Below are positions 7,526 through 15,848 of a stretch of 64,000 nucleotides of DNA, piece by piece (within the stretch, counting starts at the first letter, position 1; every line of letters begins with the position of its first letter). The stretch lies in NCBI RefSeq assembly GCF_002095435.2, contig NZ_MJEJ02000048.1, forward strand, positions 1-64,000, written 5' to 3'. A model generated the notes under the pieces. The model ran no database searches. It saw only the letters and a program-made list of their open reading frames with translations, and was not told the origin of the DNA. The translations under genes were made by a program, and so were the position numbers. The DNA is from Williamsia sp. 1138. GTDB lineage: Bacteria > Actinomycetota > Actinomycetes > Mycobacteriales > Mycobacteriaceae.

Positions 7526-9745
7526 CTACCCTCGCGCCATATCCACGAACCGGCTCAAATGCAGTTGGTGCGCAACAGTAATCGTCGCTGTCGGACCGTT
7601 ACGGTGCTTACCCAGGATGATGTCGGCTTCACCCGCACGTGGGTCGTCACGCTCGAACGCGTCAGGTCGGTGCAACAGGATGACCATGTCGGCATCCTGC
7701 TCCAGCGAGCCCGACTCGCGAAGGTCAGAAATCATGGGACGCTTGTCAGTTCGCTGTTCGGGACCACGGTTCAGCTGACTGATCGCGACCACCGGGACTT
7801 CAAGTTCCTTCGCGAGCAGCTTGATGCTTCGCGAGAACTCCGAGACCTCCTGCTGACGAGATTCGACCTTCTTGCCCGACGACATCAGCTGCATGTAGTC
7901 GATGACCACCAGCTTGAGGTCGTGCTTCTGCTTCAAACGCCGTGCCTTGGCACGGATTTCCATCATCGTCAGGTTGGGCGAGTCGTCGATGAACAGCGGC
8001 GCCTCAGAGATCTCGCCCATCCGGCGTGCGAGCCGTGTCCAGTCGTCGTCGCTCATCTTGCCCGAACGCATGTCGCCGAGCTTGATCTTCGCTTCGGCCG
8101 AGAGCAACCGCATCACGATCTCGGTTTTGCTCATCTCCAGCGAGAACATAGCGCTGGTCATGTGATGCTTGATGGAACATGAACGCAAGAAGTCCATGGC
8201 GAGCGTGGAGTTGTGGGTCGGGATCATCGACTCACCGGCGAGGTACATGTGGTCGACGTTGTCGACCTGGACGCACCGCACGGGGACGCTGGCGATGGGG
8301 CGTACGTCGACGATCGTACGAGTACGCCGAACACTTCTTGAAAGTTCTTTGTGTAGCAACGCTTTCTGCGCGGAAAAGAAGACCTTGTCGACGGTTTCAA
8401 ATGTGACTGACGTCGCCTCAGACCGCATGTCGACGGAATAGCCCAGGCCCGACACGAGGTCGCGAACCTGCATCGCCAAGGCGGCAGGCCCCCGGAACTC
8501 GACTGCGCCCGATTCGGCGACGTCGCCGGCAACATCTAGCAGACCGGCCAACAAATCCAGACGTTGCGCTGCTGACCCCCGCAGGTAGTCGGCCGAAAGA
8601 TGATCGATATCAAGTGCGTTGAGAGAATCCACGGCGGCGACGCCGTCGACACGCATGGCAACATCCGGCGCCGCGAACTCCAAGGTTCCGCGCGAACCGA
8701 CCCAAGCGCCTACCGCGTAGGCGTCGACATTCAAGTCGGCGAAGTGCAGCTCCAGCGGATCGACGTTGGCTACGGTCGGTGCCTGGCCTGCGGCCAACGC
8801 CGCTGCGATCTCGGCGGTGGTCGACACCGTTGAGTCCGCCAACCACTGATGCTGCTCATCGGCGACGATCACTGAACCATCAGAGAACTCGACCTCATAG
8901 CAAGGCCGACCGGCCATCACCTCGGTAGCGGCAACAACGCGCGTGGGCTTGCCGTCGGCGCCTATCAGGTGATCGCCGACCTGCACCTGCCCCATGGTGG
9001 TCCATCCCGACGGCGTGGCCAACGGTGTGTCGAGGGCCAAGGCTTTTCCGACACCCGGCCTCGCAGCCACGATGATCATCTGACCTGCGTGCAGACCGTT
9101 GGTGAGTTCGTCGAGATCGTGGAAACCCGTTGGCACACCGAGGGACAGACCACCACGCGACGCGATGGAGTCGATCTCGTCCATCGTCGGCTGCAGCAGC
9201 TCTTCAAGGGCCACATAGTCTTCTGCGGTCCGGCGTTCGGTGACTTCGTACACCTCGGCCTGCGCGCGGTCGACAACCTCAGCGACGTCTTGACCGTCGG
9301 CTCCGGCGTAGCCGAACTGAACGATGCGTGTGCCGGCTTCGACCAGCCGACGCAGGATGGCCTTCTCCGCGACGATTTCCGCGTAGTAGCCGGCGTTGGC
9401 AGCGGTCGGAACCGTCGAGATCAGGGTGTGCAGGTACGGGGCGCCACCGATGCGGCGCAGCTCTCCCGCACGGTCCAGTTGCCCCGCCACGGTGACGGCG
9501 TCGGCGGGCTCACCTTTGGCGTACAGGTCGAGGATCGCGTCGTACACGGCCTGATGCGCGGGACGGTAGAAGTCGCCGGGGCGAAGCTTCTCGAGAACGT
9601 CGGCGATCGCGTCCTTTGACAGCATCATGCCGCCGAGGACGGATTGCTCTGCGGCCATGTCTTGAGGAGGCTGACGACCGAAATCCTCACTCGGGGGAGC
9701 CTGCTCTCGAGCCTCGGCATGCCCACGGTCGTCGACTACGGCCAA
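7526..9745 (-). CDS. dnaB: Replicative DNA helicase DnaB, interrupted by an intein
   Basis: The 739-residue precursor contains a 461-residue DnaB plus a 278-residue intein. The N-extein (1-234) has the DnaB N-terminal domain (AAEQSVLGGM, DFYRPAHQ) and linker. The RecA-like domain's Walker A, ARPGVGK then ST, is split by the intein after Lys234. The C-extein carries the H1a segment FSLEMSK, Walker B LKLVVIDYMQLM and the arginine region GKHRNGPT. DnaB is the hexameric fork helicase, so splicing is essential for a working enzyme. The start is TTG 9745, giving MAVVDD as in mycobacterial DnaB, with GAAGGGG upstream. The gene is separated from rplI by four unrelated genes, whereas in mycobacteria the two are close. 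Confidence 0.96.
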   Translation of the reverse strand: MAVVDDRGHAEAREQAPPSEDFGRQPPQDMAAEQSVLGGMMLSKDAIADVLEKLRPGDFYRPAHQAVYDAILDLYAKGEPADAVTVAGQLDRAGELRRIGGAPYLHTLISTVPTAANAGYYAEIVAEKAILRRLVEAGTRIVQFGYAGADGQDVAEVVDRAQAEVYEVTERRTAEDYVALEELLQPTMDEIDSIASRGGLSLGVPTGFHDLDELTNGLHAGQMIIVAARPGVGKALALDTPLATPSGWTTMGQVQVGDHLIGADGKPTRVVAATEVMAGRPCYEVEFSDGSVIVADEQHQWLADSTVSTTAEIAAALAAGQAPTVANVDPLELHFADLNVDAYAVGAWVGSRGTLEFAAPDVAMRVDGVAAVDSLNALDIDHLSADYLRGSAAQRLDLLAGLLDVAGDVAESGAVEFRGPAALAMQVRDLVSGLGYSVDMRSEATSVTFETVDKVFFSAQKALLHKELSRSVRRTRTIVDVRPIASVPVRCVQVDNVDHMYLAGESMIPTHNSTLAMDFLRSCSIKHHMTSAMFSLEMSKTEIVMRLLSAEAKIKLGDMRSGKMSDDDWTRLARRMGEISEAPLFIDDSPNLTMMEIRAKARRLKQKHDLKLVVIDYMQLMSSGKKVESRQQEVSEFSRSIKLLAKELEVPVVAISQLNRGPEQRTDKRPMISDLRESGSLEQDADMVILLHRPDAFERDDPRAGEADIILGKHRNGPTATITVAHQLHLSRFVDMARG
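8210..9043 (-). mobile_element. DnaB intein with class 3 features and degenerate LAGLIDADG endonuclease
   Basis: 278 codons inserted between Lys234 and Ser of the DnaB Walker A. The first residue is Ala (ALALDTPLATPSG), not Cys or Ser. The block B segment ADEQHQWL places Trp at intein residue 67, the block F segment VRCVQVD gives Cys257, and the end MIPTHN then Ser gives Thr276, His277 and Asn278. Ala1 with this Trp-Cys-Thr triad is the signature of class 3 inteins, which start splicing from the internal Cys. The 190 residues between Trp67 and Cys257 resemble a LAGLIDADG endonuclease. Its motifs read AVGAWVGSRG (about 110-119) and LLAGLLDVAGDV (164-175), where the expected catalytic Asp before Gly is replaced. 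Splicing is predicted active and homing inactive. Confidence 0.9.
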
Positions 9746-10249
9746 GACGCCACCCCTTCTCGCTTACCTGTTCGAAATCAGTCTCGCAGGACTGTCCGAC
9801 AAGTCCCGACCAGCTCCGGTCACGCCGGTCCGTCAATCCACTCGGCCAGACACTAAGGGCTCGGGGCGGACCTGCCAAACCGAGCTGTGCACCACCCTGT
9901 GCACCAACTGTGGACGCTCCGCGCATACCTGTTAGCGCCCTGTTGGGAACTTGTGGATAAGTCGACGACTTTCTTCAGTTTTGCCACTTCAGGATGGGTT
10001 TCGCATATTTGGACACTGTGGATACCTCTCCGGCGGCGTGTCTCTCCAAGTCCGCTTTCGGCGTGTTCCTTTTCGTCGGCCAGTTCCACGGCAGCCCGAC
10101 TGCGCCTCGGTGTCCCTCGATCGGGTGAACATCTTGACCGGCTCTGAATTGATCGTTACGATCACGCCTCCCGCACCGGCCAACCCGCCACATCTCGAGC
10201 CGCGAAGTGGTGCAATGATCATCACGCAAGCGATGCTGGGGAGGCATTC
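9746..10249. other. Divergent intergenic region upstream of dnaB
   Basis: 504 bases between dnaB (-) and a secreted-protein gene (+). Both promoters must lie here. It contains a cluster of DnaA-box-like sequences (9886-10025). Short frames on both strands (9887-10147, 9975-10247, 9989-10225) have no ribosome-binding sites or protein-like composition. Confidence 0.5.
9886..10025. promoter_or_regulatory. Cluster of DnaA-box-like sequences
   Basis: TGTGGATAA at 9952-9960 is the exact reverse complement of the DnaA box TTATCCACA. TGTGGATAC at 10017-10025 differs at one base and TGTGGACGC at 9909-9917 at a few bases from the actinobacterial form TGTGGACAA. Two direct copies of TGTGCACCA (9886-9894 and 9898-9906) precede them. 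All are in the same orientation. No dnaA or dnaN is present, so this is more likely DnaA control of dnaB than an origin. Confidence 0.45.
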
Positions 10250-10813
10250 ATGAGAAAGCTCATCGGTGTGTTGGCAGCGCTGGTCGCCACGGCCGCGATG
10301 CTCTCGGTCGGCTCGCCGGCTTCGGCCGCGCCAGGGCCCGACTACACACAGGTGCCCGACCTCTCCGGCTACGCGGCGGTCGACCCCGCTTCATACTTCT
10401 CACTCGACTACAAGGACAACGGGCGGACCTTCTTCGTCACCCCGGGCGGTCGGGTGTGTGCGCTCGGGTCCGGGTACGCGTACGTCGGCTGCAACGGCCG
10501 GCCCGGCGGTGCACCCCGCGACGCCGTGGGCGTGGCCATCTCAGGAGGCCAAGAAGGCCCGTACTGGGTTCCCCGGGACACGGCGTACAGCACAGTTCCC
10601 CAAGGATGGTTCCAACCACCGTTGCTCGATGTCGGGCAGTCGATCACGGTCGCCGGTTCGACGTGCGCGGTGAGCCCGGTCACCGTCACGTGCGTCGGCG
10701 GTCCCCGTGCGTTCACGCTCGCGCAGTCGTGGTTCAAGTTCGTCTACCCGGCGGGCGACAAGTACCACGACAACAACATCGACCCGAAGTATCTGCCGGC
10801 AGATCAGCGCTAG
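10250..10813 (+). CDS. Secreted Cys-containing protein of unknown function
   Basis: 187 residues. MRKLIGVLAALVATAAML, then ASAAPGPDY, is a clear Sec signal peptide with cleavage after ASA. The mature domain has four cysteines in two likely disulfides: RVCALGSGYAYVGCNGRPG, and GSTCAVSPVTVTCVGGPRAF. A beta-rich pattern and a C-terminal FKFVYPAGDKYHD complete it. This looks like a conserved actinobacterial secreted family without a known role. GGGGAGG at 10238-10244 supports ATG 10250. Confidence 0.75.
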   Translation: MRKLIGVLAALVATAAMLSVGSPASAAPGPDYTQVPDLSGYAAVDPASYFSLDYKDNGRTFFVTPGGRVCALGSGYAYVGCNGRPGGAPRDAVGVAISGGQEGPYWVPRDTAYSTVPQGWFQPPLLDVGQSITVAGSTCAVSPVTVTCVGGPRAFTLAQSWFKFVYPAGDKYHDNNIDPKYLPADQR

Positions 10814-10843
10814 CGCGAACCCTGATCTCGCGTAACTCCTGAC

Positions 10844-11335
10844 CTAGGCCCCGTTCAGCTCGTCCTGGTACGTCTTCATAGCGCTGATCATCGCGCTGAA
10901 CACCCGGTGTGCAGCCTCGAGATCCTGGTCCGGGAGTTCGGCGAGCGCGTCGTGCGTGTGCTTTCCCAGGGGCGCGAAAAACGCTCTGGCCACCGCCATC
11001 CCATGATCGTCGTAGTGCAACATCACTTTTCGACGGTCCTTCTCGTGCGCCTCACGCCGGATGTGCCCGGACCCGATGAGCCGTTCGACGAGATGCGTCA
11101 CCGCACCGCCGGATACCTGCATGCGCTGCCCGAGCGCGCCGGACGTCAGTGGCTCGCCTGCCGAATCTGCAACCATGACGTGCAACAGAGCGCGAAAATC
11201 ATTGGCACTGAGATCGTTCAGCCCGGCGAAGACTCGCGAGATCTGATCCGATTCCGCCGAGAGCGCCCGCACGTCAGCCGACATCTGAAACTCCAACTCG
11301 GCACGCGGGTCCCCCGAAGGGACTTGCTCGGACAT
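10844..11335 (-). CDS. MarR-family transcriptional regulator
   Basis: 163 residues with a winged-helix MarR fold. The recognition helix region is LTSGALGQRMQVSGGAVTHLVERL and the wing is GHIRREAHEKDRRKVMLHYD (the D-R-R motif is diagnostic). Helices at both ends form the dimer interface. ATG 11335 is chosen because GGAGGAAACG precedes it; the frame runs on to 11359 but without a better start. It is divergent from the MMPL transporter, with an AT-rich palindrome at 11388-11401 between them, so autoregulation and control of the transporter are likely. The ligand is unknown. Confidence 0.88.
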   Translation of the reverse strand: MSEQVPSGDPRAELEFQMSADVRALSAESDQISRVFAGLNDLSANDFRALLHVMVADSAGEPLTSGALGQRMQVSGGAVTHLVERLIGSGHIRREAHEKDRRKVMLHYDDHGMAVARAFFAPLGKHTHDALAELPDQDLEAAHRVFSAMISAMKTYQDELNGA

Positions 11336-11383
11336 CGTTTCCTCCTGCCGGCGGTGCAACCCCGCCGGAAGATAGTTTACTTG

Positions 11384-11404
11384 CTCAATATTTGAAAATA
11401 TGAG
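11384..11404. promoter_or_regulatory. Putative MarR operator
   Basis: ATATTT (11388-11393) and AAATAT (11396-11401) form a perfect inverted repeat around GA, flanked by CTCA and TGAG shifted by one base. This AT-rich palindrome stands out in a GC-rich genome and lies 16 bases before the MMPL start and about 50 bases before the marR start, where it could block both promoters. No Shine-Dalgarno sequence is seen before ATG 11417, so the transporter mRNA may be leaderless. Confidence 0.5.
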
Positions 11405-11416
11405 ATTGTCTGAAAT

Positions 11417-13552
11417 ATGGCGATAAAAGACACGTCAGTTGATTCTCGCACCCTTTGGGATCAGCTTGCCGCCTCAGTGACCGGACGACGATCGTGGTGC
11501 ATCGCACTCGTGATCGTCCTGATCTCGATCGCCGCAATGGGCCTCATCGGTGAGAACGACTCCGCCGGCGAGGCTCCCCAGTCGCTGCCGGCCAACGCCG
11601 ACTCCGCGGAGGTCAACGAACTACTGGAACAGTTCCCCGACTCCGACGTCGCCCCAGCGGTTCTCGTCGTGGTCCGCGGCGACGGCAACGCCTTGTCCCC
11701 GGCCGATCAGGAGGCCGTCGCAGCAGCCCAGCAGCGCATGCTCGCCGTCGAGCGGTCAGTTCCCGCAGACAGCCCCGCCGGCCCGCCGGTGGTGCTCTCA
11801 CCGGACCAGATGGCAGCGATCTCGATCGTGCCGGTGAGTGCCGACCTGAACGGGTTCAAGCTCACCGACCTCGTCGACGAGCTTCGCGCCGCGGCCGACG
11901 ACGGATTGCCCAGCGACCTCACCACCTACGTGACCGGCGGCCCGGCGTTCGGCGCCGACACCGCCAACTCGTTCTCCGGCGCCAACGTCACCTTGCTCGC
12001 GGTCACCGCCCTGGTGGTCGCCCTGCTGCTGATCGTCACGTATCGATCACCGGTGCTGTGGTTGGTTCCGCTCATCGTCGTCGCCTTCGCCGACAGGCTG
12101 GCCAGTTCCGTCGGCACCGGGTTGGCCGAACTCACCGGACTGTCGTTCGACGGCTCCACCTCAGGCATCACCAGCGTCCTCGTGTTCGGCGCCGGCACCA
12201 ACTACGCCCTGCTGCTCATCTCTCGCTACCGCGAGGAACTGCGCGCCGAGCCCGACCATCGAATCGCGTTGCGACGGGCGGTCCGCCACGCCGGACCGGC
12301 CATCCTGGCGTCCAACGCGACGGTGGTCCTGGCACTGCTGACCCTGCTGCTCGCCGTCCTCCCGAGTACCCGGAGCCTCGGCGCACTGGCCGCAGCGGGT
12401 CTCGTGGTGGCGGTGATCTTCGCGCTGCTGGTGCTGCCTCCGCTGCTGGCCTTGTTCGGCACCAAACTCTTCTGGCCGTTCGTACCGAAGGTCGGCGATC
12501 CGGTGCCCACCGAGGGTGGTGCCTGGTTCCGTATCGCGGGTGCCGTCTCCCGACACCCCGCGCGAGTGCTCGCCGTCGCCCTGACCGCACTGATCGCCTG
12601 TTCGCTCGGACTGGTCGGGGCGAACATCGGTCTCTCCCAGACCGAACAGTTCCGGGTCAGTGCCGACTCGGTCGAGGGTTTCGACAAGCTGTCCGAACAC
12701 TTTCCACCCGGACAGTCCGACCCCACCACCGTTGTCGCGAAAACATCAGCGGCCGGGCAGGTTCAGGGAATCATCGAGTCCACCGACGGGGTGGTGTCCG
12801 TGACGGAGAGCGGACAGTCCGATACCGGTTTCACGAAGTGGTCCGTGGTGCTCGACGCAGACCCGGCGTCGCAGCAGGCCTTCGACATCATCGACGAGTT
12901 ACGCACCTCCACCGGAGAACTGCGCGGCGCCAATGCACTGGTCGGCGGATCAGACGCCAAAGCCCTCGACATCCAAAACGCCTCCGAGCGTGATCGATTG
13001 GTCATCATCCCGCTGATCCTTGCGGTGGTGTTCGTCATCCTGATCGTGTTCCTGCGAGCGCTGGTCGCGCCGGCGGTCTTGGTTGCGACGACGGTCCTGA
13101 GCACCCTCGCCGCCATCGGCATCGGTAGCCTCATCAGCGAACACGTCTTCGGATTCCCAGGCCTGGACAACAACGTCCCGCTCTACTCGTTCCTGTTCCT
13201 CGTCGCCCTCGGCATCGACTACACCATGTTCCTGGTGATCCGCGCCCGCGAGGAGACCCCGGAATACGGTACGAGACAAGCGATCATCCGAGCGGTCGCG
13301 TCGACCGGAGCCGTGATCACCAGTGCCGGAATCGTTTTGGCTGCTGTCTTCTGCGTGCTCGGCATCCTGCCGCTGATCACGCTGACCCAGATCGGGATCA
13401 TCGTCGGACTGGGTATCCTTCTCGACACTTTCCTGGTACGAACAGTGGTGATACCAGCTCTCTTCAGCCTGATCGGGCCACGCATGTGGTGGCCCGGCAA
13501 TGTGGATACACAAGCGCGTCCACACCCGCAGTTACAACCGCAACAGAATTAG
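11417..13552 (+). CDS. MMPL-family RND transporter
   Basis: 711 residues with the two-fold RND/MMPL layout. There is a first membrane helix near residue 28-45, a large extracytoplasmic loop (46-180), helices 2-6 (190-350), helix 7 (385-405), a second loop (405-530) and helices 8-12 (535-690). The repeated motifs VFGAGTNYALLLISRYREEL (about 256-275) and VALGIDYTMFLVIRAREE (about 595-612) are the MMPL signature in TM4 and TM10. Such proteins export lipids or hydrophobic compounds. The divergent MarR gene suggests inducible export. A lipocalin follows 12 bases after the stop. The C-terminal tail is short and Gln/Pro-rich. Confidence 0.9.
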   Translation: MAIKDTSVDSRTLWDQLAASVTGRRSWCIALVIVLISIAAMGLIGENDSAGEAPQSLPANADSAEVNELLEQFPDSDVAPAVLVVVRGDGNALSPADQEAVAAAQQRMLAVERSVPADSPAGPPVVLSPDQMAAISIVPVSADLNGFKLTDLVDELRAAADDGLPSDLTTYVTGGPAFGADTANSFSGANVTLLAVTALVVALLLIVTYRSPVLWLVPLIVVAFADRLASSVGTGLAELTGLSFDGSTSGITSVLVFGAGTNYALLLISRYREELRAEPDHRIALRRAVRHAGPAILASNATVVLALLTLLLAVLPSTRSLGALAAAGLVVAVIFALLVLPPLLALFGTKLFWPFVPKVGDPVPTEGGAWFRIAGAVSRHPARVLAVALTALIACSLGLVGANIGLSQTEQFRVSADSVEGFDKLSEHFPPGQSDPTTVVAKTSAAGQVQGIIESTDGVVSVTESGQSDTGFTKWSVVLDADPASQQAFDIIDELRTSTGELRGANALVGGSDAKALDIQNASERDRLVIIPLILAVVFVILIVFLRALVAPAVLVATTVLSTLAAIGIGSLISEHVFGFPGLDNNVPLYSFLFLVALGIDYTMFLVIRAREETPEYGTRQAIIRAVASTGAVITSAGIVLAAVFCVLGILPLITLTQIGIIVGLGILLDTFLVRTVVIPALFSLIGPRMWWPGNVDTQARPHPQLQPQQN

Positions 13553-13564
13553 GAGATGGCAACC

Positions 13565-14182
13565 ATGGCGTTCTCACCTCGAAAACTCACCCGCGCAGTG
13601 ATCGGCGGTATGGCACTCGCGTTCGCGCTCGCCTGTGCGGCCCCGGCCTCGGCCGACACCAGTTCACTCCCCCAGCCGCTGAAGCCGGTGGCCAAACTGG
13701 ACACCACGAAATACCTCGGGACGTGGAACCAGATCGCCGCAATCCCGCAGCCGTTCAACCTGATCTGCGCGCGCGACACCCAGGCGCAGTACGACCTGAT
13801 CGACGCGAGCAACATCCGGGTCGAGAACACCTGCACCACATGGACAAACGGAGAGAACAAGATCGTCGGCAACGCGCGCGTCAACGACGCCGTCACCGGC
13901 GCGCAGCTGCACGTGAGCTTCCCGGGTGTCCCGACGCAGGAGTCCAAGGACGGCCCCACCAACTACGTCGTCACCTACATCGCCGACGACTACTCCTGGG
14001 CCTTCGTCGGAAGCCCCGAACGCACCTCGGCATTCGTGCTGTCCCGGTCGCCGAATGTGACCACCGCCCAGTGGAAGCAGATCCGCAAGATCGCTGAGGA
14101 TCGCGGCTACAACGCCTGCACGATCCTCACCTCACCGACCACCGGTGGCTCCAACGAGATCCGCCCACTCTGCACGGTCTGA
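13565..14182 (+). CDS. Secreted lipocalin-family protein
   Basis: 205 residues. The signal peptide (RAVIGGMALAFALACAAPASA) is followed by a lipocalin/Blc-like domain with the G-x-W motif in KYLGTWNQIAAIPQPFN near residue 50. NYVVTYIADDYSWAFVGSP is the second lipocalin strand pair, and a C-terminal RGYNACTILTSP is also typical. Cysteines in LICARD, ENTCTTW and ACTI probably form disulfides. Blc-type proteins bind lysophospholipids or fatty acids. ATG 13565 has AGGAG nine bases upstream; ATG 13556 overlaps that site and is unlikely. Coupling to the MMPL transporter suggests a carrier for its lipid-like cargo. Confidence 0.85.
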   Translation: MAFSPRKLTRAVIGGMALAFALACAAPASADTSSLPQPLKPVAKLDTTKYLGTWNQIAAIPQPFNLICARDTQAQYDLIDASNIRVENTCTTWTNGENKIVGNARVNDAVTGAQLHVSFPGVPTQESKDGPTNYVVTYIADDYSWAFVGSPERTSAFVLSRSPNVTTAQWKQIRKIAEDRGYNACTILTSPTTGGSNEIRPLCTV

Positions 14183-14211
14183 CCTGAGCTGAGCTTCCTG
14201 GCTCCCACTCC

Positions 14212-14271
14212 CCCACCCGTTTTTGCGCCACCCACCGATTACGACAGGTGGAGCGCCCGAAAACGGGTGGG
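14212..14271. terminator. Long imperfect hairpin after the lipocalin gene
   Basis: CCCACCCGTTTT (14212-14223) pairs perfectly with AAAACGGGTGGG (14260-14271). The inner part GCGCCACC pairs with GGTGGAGCGC with one bulged A, giving about 20 bp and a loop near 14233-14246. It follows the MMPL-lipocalin operon and precedes a second hairpin. The inner GCGCCAC/GTGGAGCG also appears in the hairpin at 44811-44844. Confidence 0.55.
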
Positions 14272-14318
14272 CGGGGGCCTATCAGAGCCACCCGGGAACA
14301 CAACACTTCCAGATACAA

Positions 14319-14348
14319 CAAACCCCCGACCATATGGCCGGGGGTTTG
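14319..14348. terminator. Rho-independent-type terminator of the rpsF-rplI operon
   Basis: CAAACCCCCG (14319-14328) pairs with CGGGGGTTTG (14339-14348) around ACCATATGGC. On the minus strand it lies 20 bases after the rplI stop, and on the plus strand it follows the lipocalin, so it can serve both. Confidence 0.75.
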
Positions 14349-14367
14349 CTGTCTGACTTGTCTGTGA

Positions 14368-14823
14368 CTACTCGCCGGCAGCCACGGTCAGGCTGAACTT
14401 GGCGGCGATGTTGCCGTGCAGGTTCACCACGACCGGGTACTTGCCGGTGGCCTTGATGTGGCCCTCGGGCAGTTCGACGGTGCGCTTGTCGAGAGCCGGT
14501 CCCCCGGCAGACTTGATCGCGCCCACGACGTCAGCCGTGGAGACCGAACCGAACAGCTTGCCGGAGTCGTGGGTCTTGACGCCCAGCTTGACCTCGGACA
14601 GGCCTTCGATGGCCTGCTTGAGCTCGTTGGCGTGCTCGACGCCACGAACCTCGCGGAGATCCCGCGAGCGGCGGATGCCGTCGACCTGCTTCTGTGCTCC
14701 ACGGGTGGCGACGATGGCCAGTCCGCGGGGCAGCAGGAAGTTACGGCCGTAGCCGTCTTTGACCTCGACGGTGTCGCCTGCGACACCCAGGTTCTCAACC
14801 TCTGCGGTGAGGATCAGTTTCAT
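14368..14823 (-). CDS. rplI: 50S ribosomal protein L9
   Basis: 151 residues, full length. The N-terminal L9 domain has [35 protein letters not shown]-type spacing (V-x-N-LG, then GY-x-RN-x-L-x-P). A long connecting helix and the C-terminal RNA-binding domain ([25 protein letters not shown]) follow. L9 binds 23S rRNA at the L1 stalk base. It is the last gene of rpsF-ssb-rpsR-rplI, 18 bases after rpsR. Confidence 0.98.
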   Translation of the reverse strand: MKLILTAEVENLGVAGDTVEVKDGYGRNFLLPRGLAIVATRGAQKQVDGIRRSRDLREVRGVEHANELKQAIEGLSEVKLGVKTHDSGKLFGSVSTADVVGAIKSAGGPALDKRTVELPEGHIKATGKYPVVVNLHGNIAAKFSLTVAAGE

Positions 14824-14841
14824 GTTCTTGGTCCTTTCCGC

Positions 14842-15105
14842 TTATCGAGAGGTCGAGGTGAAGGGCAGCAGGGCAACTTCGCGCGAGTTCTTGACGGCGA
14901 TGGCCACGTCCCGCTGGTGCTGGACGCAGTTACCGGTGACCCGACGCGAACGGATCTTGCCACGATCAGACAGGAAACGACGCAGCAGCGCGGTGTCCTT
15001 GTAGTCGATCAACAGGTTCTTCTCTTTGCAGAAAGTGCAGGCCTTGGCCTTGACGATCTTTTCTGCACCACGGACCTTCCGTCCGCCTTTAGCTTTTCCA
15101 GCCAT
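14842..15105 (-). CDS. rpsR: 30S ribosomal protein S18
   Basis: 87 residues. The conserved core [19 protein letters not shown] and [21 protein letters not shown] identifies S18. CTFC near the N terminus plus the later Cys mark the Cys-containing (zinc-binding, C+) form. The N terminus is short and basic ([10 protein letters not shown]). ATG 15105 is chosen because that sequence is the usual start; the frame extends five codons further upstream. S18 pairs with S6 on the 30S platform. Confidence 0.97.
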   Translation of the reverse strand: MAGKAKGGRKVRGAEKIVKAKACTFCKEKNLLIDYKDTALLRRFLSDRGKIRSRRVTGNCVQHQRDVAIAVKNSREVALLPFTSTSR

Positions 15106-15168
15106 GTGTACATACTCCAAAAGTGTTCTCTGGCCGCGGCATGTGACTGCCGCGCCCGAGGATGTTCG

Positions 15169-15699
15169 TCAGAACGGTGGTTCGTCGTCCCCGCCGCCGA
15201 AAGATCCGCTCGCCGGGGCGCTGCCCCACGGATCGTCGTTCTGCGCAGCGCCGCCGCCGCCGGAATTGCCTCCGCCGCCGCGGTTTCCACCGCCGACGCC
15301 GGATCCGGCATTGCCGCCACCGCCGCCTCCACCGCGCGAGGCCCGATTGACCTTGGCGGTGGCATAGCGAAGCGAGGGACCGATCTCGTCGACCTCAAGT
15401 TCGACCACTGTGCGCTTCTCACCCTCACGGGTTTCGTACGACCGCTGCTTGAGCCGGCCGGACACGATCACGCGTGAACCCTTGGTGAGAGACTCTGCGA
15501 CATTTTCGGCGGCATCGCGCCAGATGTTGCAGCGCATGAACAGCGCTTCGCCGTCTTTCCATTCGTTGGTCTGCCGGTCGAACGCCCGCGGCGTCGAAGC
15601 CACGGTGAAGTTCGCGACGGCGGCACCCGACGGCGTGAACCGGAGTTCCGGATCTGCCGTGAGGTTCCCAACGACGGTGATGATGGTGTCGCCTGCCAT
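15169..15699 (-). CDS. ssb: Single-stranded DNA-binding protein
   Basis: 176 residues. The OB fold (residues 1-115) shows [21 protein letters not shown], the Trp-containing [16 protein letters not shown] and [18 protein letters not shown] Gly/Asn/Ser-rich linker (120-165) leads to the acidic tip DDEPPF, which recruits partner proteins. It works as a tetramer at forks and in repair. GGGAGA before ATG 15699 is the ribosome-binding site. It is placed between rpsF and rpsR, as in most bacteria. Confidence 0.98.
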   Translation of the reverse strand: MAGDTIITVVGNLTADPELRFTPSGAAVANFTVASTPRAFDRQTNEWKDGEALFMRCNIWRDAAENVAESLTKGSRVIVSGRLKQRSYETREGEKRTVVELEVDEIGPSLRYATAKVNRASRGGGGGGGNAGSGVGGGNRGGGGNSGGGGAAQNDDPWGSAPASGSFGGGDDEPPF

Positions 15700-15848
15700 G
15701 TGTATCTCCCGAGTTCAGTTGCGATTGCGCAGTGGTTGGGGTCGATGTGCACCGAGTGAGCCCCTAGTCAATAAGGAACCCTAGAGCCCGGTACCGACAC
15801 GCATTGGACGTTCAAGAGACCCGATCGGTTCTCTCGAACATCCAGCGG

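Noticed and set aside
8969-9619. Plus-strand frames opposite dnaB (also 7559-8182)
   Set aside because: Antisense to dnaB codons that match DnaB residue by residue; no start signals.
9886-10025. Replication origin
   Set aside because: No dnaA, dnaN or AT-rich unwinding region is present, and the boxes are few. A regulatory role for dnaB is simpler.
15100-15112. TGTACAT before rpsR as a fifth GntR site
   Set aside because: Only the 7-base core matches, it lacks the AGTT extension, and it lies in the ribosome-binding region of a ribosomal gene.
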